Assembly (NCBI GenBank): GCA_035545895.1 | Contig: DASZXJ010000205.1 | Span: 1-29,524, forward strand | DNA: 29,524 nt | Direction: 5' to 3' | From: DASZXJ01 sp035545895 | GTDB taxonomy: Bacteria; Planctomycetota; Phycisphaerae; Tepidisphaerales; Tepidisphaeraceae | In this document: one piece after another, positions 23,387 to 29,524 of the stretch | Layout of the letters: every line of letters begins with the position of its first letter | How positions within the stretch are numbered: position 1 is the first letter of the stretch | The notes under the pieces: generated by a model | Seen by the model: only the letters and a program-made list of their open reading frames with translations | The model's database searches: none | What the model was told of the DNA's origin: nothing | Position numbers and translations under genes: made by a program

Positions 23387-24613
23387 TCAATCGCTTGTCA
23401 CTTCCAGTGCTGCGAACATCGCCCGCGCTTTGACCAGCGTCTCTTCGTATTCATCGCTGGGGATCGAATCTGCGACAATGCCGCCGCCGACGGGGATGTG
23501 AGCCAATCCGTCCTTGATGATCATCGTGCGGATGGCCATGTTGAATTGCATCGATCCGTCCGAATCGATATAGCCGATCGCTCCGCAATAAGGCCCGCGC
23601 CGGACCGGTTCGAGTTCTTCGATGATCTGCATGGCCCGGATTTTCGGTGCGCCGGTGATGCTTCCACCGGGAAATGTTGCCCTCAACAAATCGACCAGGC
23701 CGATATCGTGCCGCAAAATTCCTTCGACGGTGGCAACTCCGTGGTAAATGGTGGGATGGGCTTCGATTGTTCGGGCTTCGGTCACATGCACCGAACCGAT
23801 TTCACAGACTCTGCCCAGATCGTTTCGTTCGAGATCGACGATCATGTTCAGTTCGGCCTGTTCCTTGGAACTGTTACGAAGTTCCTCTTCCATTCCCGGC
23901 CCGCGCGGGCGCGTGCCTTTGATTGGACGAGTCATCACACGGCGAGTCGAGGCGACCTTGAGAAATAGTTCGGGCGAATTGCTTACCAGGGAAAAGTCAT
24001 CATATTCCAGGATCGCGCCGTAATCGGCGGGCGCATGAGCACAAAGATGGCTGTACACCGCTTGCGGTTTCGCGTTGACCCGGTTTGTAAAACGCTGGGA
24101 CAGGTTGACCTGGAATATATCGCCGGCGGTGATGTAGTTGATGCATCGTTGGACCGCTGATTCGTATTCGCTGCGCGAGAATGTGGATTGGAGCGGGCCT
24201 CGACCCCGAAGGGTCGGGCTTGGCGGGGGAGTTACGATTTCCGCATCGTGCGAAGTGAAAATGAACAGTGGGAGTTTGAGGTCGTCTTTCGCGCGGGATG
24301 GAATTGTCTCAAACCATCGGCCGAGATCGTAGCTGAGATATCCGACCCAGGATTCCTTGCGTCCGTTGTTGTCCAACCATCGCAGTGCTTCCAATGGATT
24401 TGTCCATTCCTGCACACAGTCGCACAGATCGAATAGGCGGGTTCGATCATAAGGCCAATCACATCGAAGCATTCGCTGGGCCGGGCCGAAGCTTCGGGCC
24501 CATTTTCCATCGAGTCGAACCTGGCAGTTGATCGGCACGGGCGGATTGTAAGGTGCGTAGTTGAACACGCGAAACGCCCACGGCGCCGCCGTGGGGGATT
24601 TCCTTTCATTCAT
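23387..24613 (-). CDS. pabB: Aminodeoxychorismate synthase component I
   Basis: 408-residue chorismate-binding enzyme that adds ammonia to chorismate to give aminodeoxychorismate for folate synthesis. The PIKGTRPRG motif (residues 230-238; K232) is the PabB form; anthranilate synthase usually has Ala (PIAGTR) here. Other motifs: ITAGDIFQVNLSQRF, ERNDLGRVCEIGSV, FPGGSITGAPKIRAMQIIEELEP, and GGGIVADSIPSDEYEET near the end. Residues 128-143 (TPPPSPTLRGRGPLQS) look like a translated palindromic repeat inserted between domains. The ATG at 24613 lies just past the glnN terminator and its first codons run through a palindrome; GTG 24568 is another possible start. A probable pabC follows; pabA is not here. 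Confidence 0.92.
   Translation of the reverse strand: MNERKSPTAAPWAFRVFNYAPYNPPVPINCQVRLDGKWARSFGPAQRMLRCDWPYDRTRLFDLCDCVQEWTNPLEALRWLDNNGRKESWVGYLSYDLGRWFETIPSRAKDDLKLPLFIFTSHDAEIVTPPPSPTLRGRGPLQSTFSRSEYESAVQRCINYITAGDIFQVNLSQRFTNRVNAKPQAVYSHLCAHAPADYGAILEYDDFSLVSNSPELFLKVASTRRVMTRPIKGTRPRGPGMEEELRNSSKEQAELNMIVDLERNDLGRVCEIGSVHVTEARTIEAHPTIYHGVATVEGILRHDIGLVDLLRATFPGGSITGAPKIRAMQIIEELEPVRRGPYCGAIGYIDSDGSMQFNMAIRTMIIKDGLAHIPVGGGIVADSIPSDEYEETLVKARAMFAALEVTSD
24187..24232. repeat. Palindromic repeat translated in frame within pabB
   Basis: The pabB codons for residues 128-143 contain the hairpin CGACCC (24201-24206)/GGGTCG (24211-24216) with loop CGAA, then GGGCTTGGCGGGGGAG. The encoded SPTLRGRG phrase is typical of translated dispersed G+C-rich repeats. 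The reading frame stays open, and the site is between the N-terminal region and the catalytic SRSEYESAV start. Confidence 0.55.
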
Positions 24614-24619
24614 AAAAAG

Positions 24620-24650
24620 AAAAACCCCGGCAGCGAGCTACCGGGGCTTT
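24620..24650 (-). terminator. Intrinsic terminator of glnN
   Basis: Read on the minus strand, a hairpin CCCCGG-T-AGC/GCT-G-CCGGGG (24625-24646) is followed by TTTTTCTTTTT. It lies about 30 nt past the glnN stop (24675). This is the best Rho-independent terminator of the window. It ends only a few bases before the ATG of pabB, so pabB needs read-through or its own promoter. Confidence 0.85.
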
Positions 24651-24674
24651 CGAATACAAAATGATTCTCGCAAG

Positions 24675-26849
24675 TTACTTGATGAACAGCATCTCACGAT
24701 ACGTTGGCAGCGGCCAGAGGTCATCGGCGACGAGGGTTTCGAGCTTATCCGCCGACTCACGCAGCGAGCCGAGAGCGGTAAAAATGTGCTCCCGGGCGTG
24801 CTTGGCGTGATCGTAAGGTTCGCCTTCGGCGTGATGGTTGAGCGCCTTTTCCATCGCTGAAATCGCCTTGGTGAATTCGCTGGTGGTGCTGACCAGCGTG
24901 CCGAAGGTTTCAAGACCCGCGGGACTGGACGCGCCCGCCGCCTTGGCGGCTGCGAGACTTTCGCCGACTTCCTTCTGATATCGAAGGGCTGCCGGCAGAA
25001 TCATCGTCTTGGCGATGTTCAACGCCGTCTTGCCTTCGATGACCAATGCTTTCACATATGCTTCGGAAAGGATATTGAAGCGGCTCTTCAATTCCTTTTC
25101 GCTGTACACCTTGTACTTGCTGAACAGCGCAATTGTTTCGGGTTCAACGGTCACAGGGAGCACATCGACCGTGCTCTTGAGGTTGGGCAGGCCTCGCTTT
25201 TCAGCTTCGGCATGCCATTCTTCCGAATAACCGTTGCCGTTGAAGATGACCTTTTTGCTCTCCTTGATAATGCCGGGGAGCAAATCCTGGATCGCGGCCG
25301 TGAGGCTCTTGCCGCCCTTGATGTCGGCTTCGAGCTTGGTCGCGATGAAGTCGAGAGATTCAGCGACGATCGTATTCAGTACGGTGTTTGCGCCCGAGAT
25401 ATTGGCGCTGGAACCGACCGCTCGGAATTCAAACTTGTTGCCGGTGAAGGCAAAAGGCGAGGTGCGATTGCGGTCGCCGGCTTCCTTCGGAAGCTGCGGC
25501 AGAATTGAAACGCCGGTCTGGAACATGCCGCCTTGCTTGCTGGATTTGGCGCCGCCTTTTTCAATCTGTTCGATGATGTCGTTGAGCTGATCGCCGAGGA
25601 AGATCGAGATGATGGCCGGCGGAGCTTCGTTGGCGCCCAAACGATGATCGTTGTGGGCTGAGGCAATCGCCAGTCGCAGAATCTTGCTGTACTTCGCGAC
25701 CGCGCGGATGACCGCAACGGTGAAGACCAGGAACTGCGCGTTGTCGTGCGGGGTATTGCCCGGTTCGAGCAGGTTTTCGCTTTCCGTGCTCATCGACCAG
25801 TTGTTGTGCTTGCCCGATCCATTGATTCCGGCAAACGGCTTTTCGTGCAGGAGACACGCCAGGCCATAGTGGTCGGCGGTCTTGCGCAGGATCTCCATGA
25901 TGAGATTCTGGTGATCGGTCGCCAGGTTGCTGTCTTCGTAAATCGGCGCGATTTCGTACTGGCTGGGGGCGACTTCGTTATGCCGGGTCTTGACGGGCAC
26001 GCCGAACTTAAACAGTTCCGCTTCCGCGTCTGCCATGCAAGCCAGCACGCGTTCGGGAATTGAACCGAAATACTGGTCTTCCAGTTCCTGGCCCTTGGGT
26101 GGTGGCGCTCCAAAAAGTGTTCGGCCGGTGTTGATCAGGTCGGGGCGCAGGAAATAAAAGCTCTTGTCGATCAGGAAATATTCCTGTTCCGGACCAACCG
26201 TCGTGACGACGCGGGTCACGTCCTTGCCAAAGAGCTTGAGAACGCGTTTAGCCTGGGCGTTGAGGGCATCCATCGACTTGAGCAGGGGCGTCTTTTTGTC
26301 GAGTGCTTCGCCGGTCCAACTCAGGAAGGCTGTTGGGATGACCAGCGTCGAGCCGTTGGGATTATCCATCACATACGCGGGGCTGGATGGGTCCCACGCG
26401 GTATAACCGCGAGCTTCGAAGGTTGCTCGCAAGCCGCCGGACGGGAAGGACGAGGCATCGGGTTCTCCCTTAATGAGTTCCTTGCCGCTGAATTCTGCGA
26501 TCGCGCCGCCCACGCCGTTGGGCGTGAGGAAGCTGTCATGCTTTTCGGCGGTGATGCCGGTCATTGGCTGAAATAGATGCGTATAGTGAGTGGCGCCGCG
26601 TTCGATGGCCCAATCCTTCATGGCGGAGGCAACTGAATCCGCGATGGCGGGGTCCAGCGGTGCGCCGTGCTTGATGGTCTTTTGCAAAGCCTTAAACGCC
26701 GGCTTGGGCAGACGTGCACGCTGAACTTCTTCGTTGAATACGTTGATTCCGAATAAGTCCTTGATATGCGTGGTCTTAAAGTCAACACGATTCAATTGAT
26801 GCTTGGTCGAGGCGATGCACTTGATGGCCTCTTGGCGAGGATTGGACAT
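24675..26849 (-). CDS. glnN: Glutamine synthetase type III
   Basis: 724-residue glutamine synthetase of the long GSIII class (usually about 700-730 residues), which makes glutamine from glutamate, ammonium and ATP. Conserved stretches include THYTHLFQPMTG and EKHDSFLTP, TVGPEQEYFLID, RHNEVAPSQYEIAPIYEDSNLA, HEKPFAGINGSGKHNNWSMST, NDHRLGANEAPPAIISIFLG, and NRTSPFAFTGNKFEFRAVGSS. GSIII forms dodecamers and differs from GSI in N- and C-terminal extensions. The ATG at 26849 has GGAG eight bases upstream. It is divergent from a type I glnA; having both suggests different regulation, for example by ammonium status. A terminator follows the gene. Confidence 0.96.
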   Translation of the reverse strand: MSNPRQEAIKCIASTKHQLNRVDFKTTHIKDLFGINVFNEEVQRARLPKPAFKALQKTIKHGAPLDPAIADSVASAMKDWAIERGATHYTHLFQPMTGITAEKHDSFLTPNGVGGAIAEFSGKELIKGEPDASSFPSGGLRATFEARGYTAWDPSSPAYVMDNPNGSTLVIPTAFLSWTGEALDKKTPLLKSMDALNAQAKRVLKLFGKDVTRVVTTVGPEQEYFLIDKSFYFLRPDLINTGRTLFGAPPPKGQELEDQYFGSIPERVLACMADAEAELFKFGVPVKTRHNEVAPSQYEIAPIYEDSNLATDHQNLIMEILRKTADHYGLACLLHEKPFAGINGSGKHNNWSMSTESENLLEPGNTPHDNAQFLVFTVAVIRAVAKYSKILRLAIASAHNDHRLGANEAPPAIISIFLGDQLNDIIEQIEKGGAKSSKQGGMFQTGVSILPQLPKEAGDRNRTSPFAFTGNKFEFRAVGSSANISGANTVLNTIVAESLDFIATKLEADIKGGKSLTAAIQDLLPGIIKESKKVIFNGNGYSEEWHAEAEKRGLPNLKSTVDVLPVTVEPETIALFSKYKVYSEKELKSRFNILSEAYVKALVIEGKTALNIAKTMILPAALRYQKEVGESLAAAKAAGASSPAGLETFGTLVSTTSEFTKAISAMEKALNHHAEGEPYDHAKHAREHIFTALGSLRESADKLETLVADDLWPLPTYREMLFIK

Positions 26850-27020
26850 TGTGGCTCCAAAAAATGGTGATCGAGGTTGCTACAGACAGCGGGCGGTCAG
26901 ATTGCAGACACAGACTCAAAAGTCAAAAAATTGCCTAGAAACCGACAATCCGCTGTACAAAAGAAACAAGCAAATCGCGTGCAAGTCTCATCATAACACA
27001 AAACAATGAAAACAAACGCA

Positions 27021-27083
27021 CAAACCATTGGCAAAGGCCTTTGCGCCTGGTTTGCATGCTTATTTTGTAAGCATGCGTTTTTT
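27021..27083 (+). promoter_or_regulatory. Two tandem hairpins and T-run in the glnN-glnA divergent region
   Basis: Hairpin 1: CAAACCA (27021-27027) with TGGTTTG (27048-27054), capped by the palindrome GCAAAGGCCTTTGC (27031-27044). Hairpin 2: GCATGCTTA (27054-27062) with TAAGCATGC (27068-27076), 5-nt loop, then GTTTTTT. On the plus strand this looks like an intrinsic terminator about 125 nt before the glnA start, with no plus-strand gene before it. A transcription attenuator or a short regulatory RNA is possible. No known riboswitch class was recognised. Confidence 0.55.
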
Positions 27084-27120
27084 GGTTCATTTTAGCCCCG
27101 CCGCTTGCGGCGGGTTTGGC
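27083..27120. repeat. Half copy of the TTTTAGCCCCGCCGC palindrome
   Basis: This 38-nt stretch matches 23284-23321 except for one base (C instead of T in GCTTGYGGCGGG). Only the left arm is present. It sits between the putative attenuator hairpin and the glnA start. CCGCCGCTTGCGGCGG within it can still form a small hairpin by itself. Confidence 0.85.
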
Positions 27121-27194
27121 TTCCGTACTTGCCCAGAGCGAGTTGCCTTTGTTTTGATCCCTCCAAGCCGCGCGATACCATGCCCAACTCAATC

Positions 27195-27200
27195 AAGGAG
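27195..27200 (+). promoter_or_regulatory. Shine-Dalgarno AAGGAG that decides the glnA start
   Basis: AAGGAG lies six bases before GTG 27207. The upstream ATG at 27180 has no such site, and the sequence between would encode MPNSIKEKT. The site favours GTG as the start. Confidence 0.75.
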
Positions 27201-27206
27201 AAAACC

Positions 27207-28619
27207 GTGAAGCCCCAAGACGTTCTGAAAATGGCCAAGGACAAGAAGGTGCAGTTCGTCGATCTCCGCTTCATGGATTTTCCCGGCTTATGGCAGCATA
27301 CCACCTGCCCGATCAATGAACTGACCGTCGAAAGCTTCGATCATGGCTTTGGATTTGACGGCTCGTCCATTCGAGGTTGGCAGGCGATCAATGAATCCGA
27401 CATGCTGCTGCACCCGGTCGCCGACACCGCCAAGATCGATCCATTCCTGCAGCATCCCACGATGTCGATCCTCTGCGACGTTCGCGACCCGATCACCAAG
27501 AAGGAATATTCCCGCGATCCGCGGTCCATCGGGCGCAAGTGCGTGGAATATCTTAAAAAAACCAGGATCGCCGACCACGCCTACTTTGGACCGGAGCTTG
27601 AGTTCTTCATCTTCGACCATGCGTGGTACGACCAGGGGATCAACTACGCGAAGTATTACGTCGGCAGCCGCGAGGGGATCTGGGGGCGCGGTGAAGAGAA
27701 CGAAGAAAACCTGGGCTACAAGGTTCGTCAGAAGGAAGGATATTTCCCGGTTCCTCCGATGGACACCATGCAGAATCTGCGATCCGAAATGGTCGCTGCG
27801 CTGATCCAGATGGGCATTCCGGTGGAAGCGCATCATCATGAAGTCGCCACTGGCGGACAATGCGAGATCGACATGCGTTACCAGGACCTGGTGACGATGG
27901 CGGACAGCGTCATGCAGTACAAGTACATCTGCAAAAATGTCGCTGCCCGTCACGGCAAGGTCGTCACGTTCATGCCCAAGCCGCTGTTCCAGGACAACGG
28001 CAGCGGGATGCACGTGCATTTCAGTTTATGGAAAGGCGAAAAGCCCCTGTTTGCCGGCAACAAATATGCCGGACTTTCCGAGTTGGGTCTTTACGCGATC
28101 GGCGGGATTCTCAAGCACGCCGGCGCATTGTGCGCGTTCACCAATCCCACGACCAACAGCTACAAGCGGCTGGTGCCTGGCTACGAAGCTCCGGTCAACC
28201 TGGTTTATTCCAGCCGCAATCGCTCAGCCGCGATTCGCATCCCGATGTACAGCGACAACCCGCGCACCAAGCGCCTTGAATTCCGATGCCCCGACAGCTC
28301 ATGCAACCCGTACCTCGCTTTCAGCGCCATGGTGATGGCCGCCATCGACGGCATTCAAAACAAGATTTACCCCGGCGATCCGATGGACAAGGACATTTAT
28401 CGCCTGACCGAAGAGGAATACGAGCGCATCGGCGCAGCGCCGGGCTCGCTTGAGCAGGCATTGGACGAACTCGAAAAAGACCACGAGTTTTTGCTCGCCG
28501 GCAACGTCTTCACCGCCGACGTGATCCACTACTGGATCAAATACAAACGCGAAATGGAAGTCGAAGCCCTCCGCATTCGCCCGCATCCGTACGAGTTCTG
28601 CATGTACTTCGATATCTAA
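27207..28619 (+). CDS. glnA: Glutamine synthetase type I
   Basis: 470-residue GSI, the dodecameric ammonium-assimilating enzyme. Conserved parts: GFDGSSIRGW, ELEFFIFD, HHHEVATGGQCEIDMRY, GSGMHVHFSLWK, NPTTNSYKRLVPGYEAPVNLVYSSRNRSAAIRIP, and FRCPDSSCNPYLAFSAM. The tyrosine in MDKDIYRLTEEE aligns, by eye, with the adenylylation site of enterobacterial GSI, so control by GlnE is plausible. Start: GTG 27207 has an ideal AAGGAG and gives the family length; ATG 27180 would give 479 residues. Divergent from the type III enzyme, with a repeat copy and tandem hairpins in the shared upstream region. A hairpin follows the stop. Confidence 0.96.
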   Translation: MKPQDVLKMAKDKKVQFVDLRFMDFPGLWQHTTCPINELTVESFDHGFGFDGSSIRGWQAINESDMLLHPVADTAKIDPFLQHPTMSILCDVRDPITKKEYSRDPRSIGRKCVEYLKKTRIADHAYFGPELEFFIFDHAWYDQGINYAKYYVGSREGIWGRGEENEENLGYKVRQKEGYFPVPPMDTMQNLRSEMVAALIQMGIPVEAHHHEVATGGQCEIDMRYQDLVTMADSVMQYKYICKNVAARHGKVVTFMPKPLFQDNGSGMHVHFSLWKGEKPLFAGNKYAGLSELGLYAIGGILKHAGALCAFTNPTTNSYKRLVPGYEAPVNLVYSSRNRSAAIRIPMYSDNPRTKRLEFRCPDSSCNPYLAFSAMVMAAIDGIQNKIYPGDPMDKDIYRLTEEEYERIGAAPGSLEQALDELEKDHEFLLAGNVFTADVIHYWIKYKREMEVEALRIRPHPYEFCMYFDI

Positions 28620-28622
28620 TTC

Positions 28623-28648
28623 CCTCTCCCCTGTAGGCAGGGGAGAGG
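28623..28648 (+). terminator. Hairpin downstream of glnA
   Basis: CCTCTCCCCT (28623-28632) and AGGGGAGAGG (28639-28648) form a perfect 10-bp stem with loop GTAGGC, four bases after the glnA stop. No U-run follows directly, so it may work with Rho or protect the 3' end. The CTCTCCCC/GGGGAGAG composition is also typical of a dispersed repeat. Confidence 0.65.
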
Positions 28649-28854
28649 CTAGGTGAGGGGCGGATTTTGAATCACCGTTACGACCTCCTTTTCATTAATC
28701 CCATGTGAAGCTGGGCGGTTTTGGGTTCGTTTTGCATATTTGCTGTGCGCTGGACATCTCTGGACGCCGCTGGATACCACGAGATACGTCAGGACATTTT
28801 CAGCCGCGTTTGTGCGTTCGCGCCTGGACAAATCTGGACATCCCGACCCTGCGA

Positions 28855-28912
28855 AATGACCAGCTCCCAAGCCCGAATGACCAATGAATGCCCAATGTCC
28901 AGGTCCCAAGAA
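28855..28912. repeat. Solo relative of the four-helix-bundle cassette arm
   Basis: Two AATGACC units (starting 28855 and 28876) spaced 21 nt apart, then AATGAATGCCCAATGTCCA. The cassette's left arm likewise has two AATGACCA units spaced 21 nt apart (6863, 6884), then ATGTCCA. Spacing is a multiple of 7, as in the cassette arms. No four-helix-bundle gene and no partner arm are nearby, so it could be a solo or decayed copy. Confidence 0.6.
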
Positions 28913-28928
28913 TCCCCCCTCCCAAAGA

Positions 28929-28950
28929 AAACGCCCACGGCTTCGCCGTG
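28929..28950. repeat. Small palindrome shared with the pabB 5' end
   Basis: AAACGCCCACGGC-TTC-GCCGTG here matches AAACGCCCACGGC-GCC-GCCGTG at 24572-24593 except in the 3-nt loop region. The CACGGC/GCCGTG stem is intact in both. The copy at pabB contributes to its N-terminal codons. Confidence 0.65.
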
Positions 28951-28995
28951 AGGCTGCCGCGCGGGATTTCCCGAGCTATCATTAATCGGAGCGAG

Positions 28996-29330
28996 ATGAA
29001 CCGAACTGAATCCCCAAAATAAAAAAATCGGCTTGTCGGTAACACCGTCTGGTTTGTCACTGGAGAAGGCACGGGTGAGCGACGCTATGCCCTTGGAAGC
29101 GCGTTCAACGTTCGCGAAGTCGGCGACGCGACCGATGCGGGATTAAACATTTCGCCGCCGGTCCGGGGCACGTGTTCCAGCCGCCAGTTCCGCTCAATGA
29201 CGAAGAATGGTTTCCCGATTTGTTACGGAGCATGGGCAACTTCGGTCTGGGAGTTCAAGAAGTTACCGACCAGCGCGTGATTACCGCGCTCAAGGGTTTC
29301 GCGACTGCGGCGGGAGCGGTCGTCGTATAA
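28996..29330 (+). pseudogene. Broken gene with an in-frame stop and a frameshift
   Basis: From ATG 28996 (GGAGCGAG upstream) one frame reads MNRTESPK, then stop TAA (29020), then NRLVGNTVWFVTGEGTGERR, YALGSAFNVREVGDATDAG. Near 29143 the coding quality passes to the frame one base earlier, which reads on as FKHFAAGPGHVFQPPVP, LNDEEWFPDLLRSMGNFG, LGVQEVTDQRVITALKGF and ends at TAA 29328-29330. Restoring one base near 29143 gives DAGFKHFAAG without a break. The protein would be about 110 residues; family not recognised. Loss by decay seems likely, but a sequencing error at one site cannot be excluded. Confidence 0.6.
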
Positions 29331-29524
29331 CCGGGTGTTCACCTAAAGCCATGACGTTCGCGTCGGCAGCGGGGCATAACCAAACGACTATGAAGCCGTT
29401 CCCCAGTCAAGCTTAATTTTCTCGGAAGCGTGATCTTTTTACATTTTGATTCTCCAGTTGAGTCCGGCCATCGCGGCGGTGCCTTCACGCGACTATTCGA
29501 GTTTCGATTCCTATCCTGTTCGCT
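29331..29524. other. Window end without a recognised gene
   Basis: No convincing reading frame or RNA gene is seen here. On the minus strand a short stretch reads GTAAMAGLNWRIKM then stop (TAA at 29439-29441), which resembles a protein C-terminus, but a stop lies in the same frame only a few codons upstream. The 28651-28990 stretch before the broken gene likewise holds only repeats and spacer sequence. Confidence 0.4.

Noticed and set aside
27030..27044. Sigma-54 promoter (GG...GC) before glnA
   Set aside because: TTGGCAAAGGCCTTTGC has the right look, but the GG to GC spacing is 11 rather than 10, and it is explained by a perfect palindrome.
28739..28850. CRISPR-like or tandem array of CTGGACA units
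   Set aside because: The CTGGAC units are irregularly spaced and not repeated as fixed repeat-spacer units.
29439..29481. C-terminal end of a minus-strand gene reading AAMAGLNWRIKM
   Set aside because: A stop lies in the same frame only a few codons upstream, and too little sequence remains to support it.

Overview
The window is a gene-dense bacterial chromosome segment of about 29.5 kb with moderately high G+C. It carries metabolic, regulatory and envelope genes and no phage, plasmid or rRNA/tRNA genes that I could recognise. The mix (a DUF58/BatA-type von Willebrand operon, an ECF sigma/anti-sigma pair with an STN-like secreted protein, a type III glutamine synthetase beside a type I enzyme, a four-helix-bundle gene between inverted repeats, and many palindromes between genes) fits the Planctomycetota, possibly Phycisphaerae. 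That placement is inference from gene content; no marker gene is present.

Layout. 78-2176 (+): leuD, upp and a TerC-type membrane protein, separated by long imperfect hairpins. 2350-5714 (-): a receiver/HDOD signalling protein and a GH28 polygalacturonase-like lipoprotein. 5950-9361 (+): a DUF58 gene and a BatA/VWA gene, with a four-helix-bundle cassette with 34-nt inverted-repeat arms wedged between them. 9478-11981 (-): an ECF sigma factor, a putative anti-sigma factor and a secreted STN-like protein. 12104-14786 (-): trpB, two small genes (an uncharacterised 87-residue protein and a clan AA aspartic protease) and trpA, the last three joined by ATGA overlaps. 14890-18159 (+): a sugar ABC transporter (binding protein and two permeases, no ATPase gene). 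18194-20847 (-): a saccharopine/lysine dehydrogenase-like gene fused by a TAATG overlap to an ALDH7-type aldehyde dehydrogenase. 20931-22316 (+): a divergent gene for an unrecognised 461-residue protein with histidine/glutamate motifs suggestive of a VOC-fold metalloenzyme. 22308-24613 (-): a pabC-like aminotransferase-fold gene and pabB. 24675-28619: divergent glnN (type III) and glnA (type I), with a structured leader between them. 28620-29524: a gene-poor tail with repeats and a broken gene.

How the genes work together. leuD serves leucine synthesis, upp pyrimidine salvage, trpBA the last step of tryptophan synthesis, pabB/pabC p-aminobenzoate for folate, and glnN/glnA ammonium assimilation. 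The 18.2-22.3 kb block looks like lysine or aminoadipate catabolism, with the unknown protein as a candidate for a later step. The sugar transporter and the GH28 enzyme may both serve plant-polysaccharide use but are not adjacent.

The best leads for something undescribed are: (1) the inverted-repeat-bounded four-helix-bundle cassette and related heptanucleotide-register repeats elsewhere in the window; (2) the aspartic protease/small protein pair embedded in trpBA with translational coupling to trpA; (3) the unknown putative metalloenzyme beside the lysine-type dehydrogenase pair; (4) two tandem hairpins plus a T-run in the glnN-glnA divergent region.
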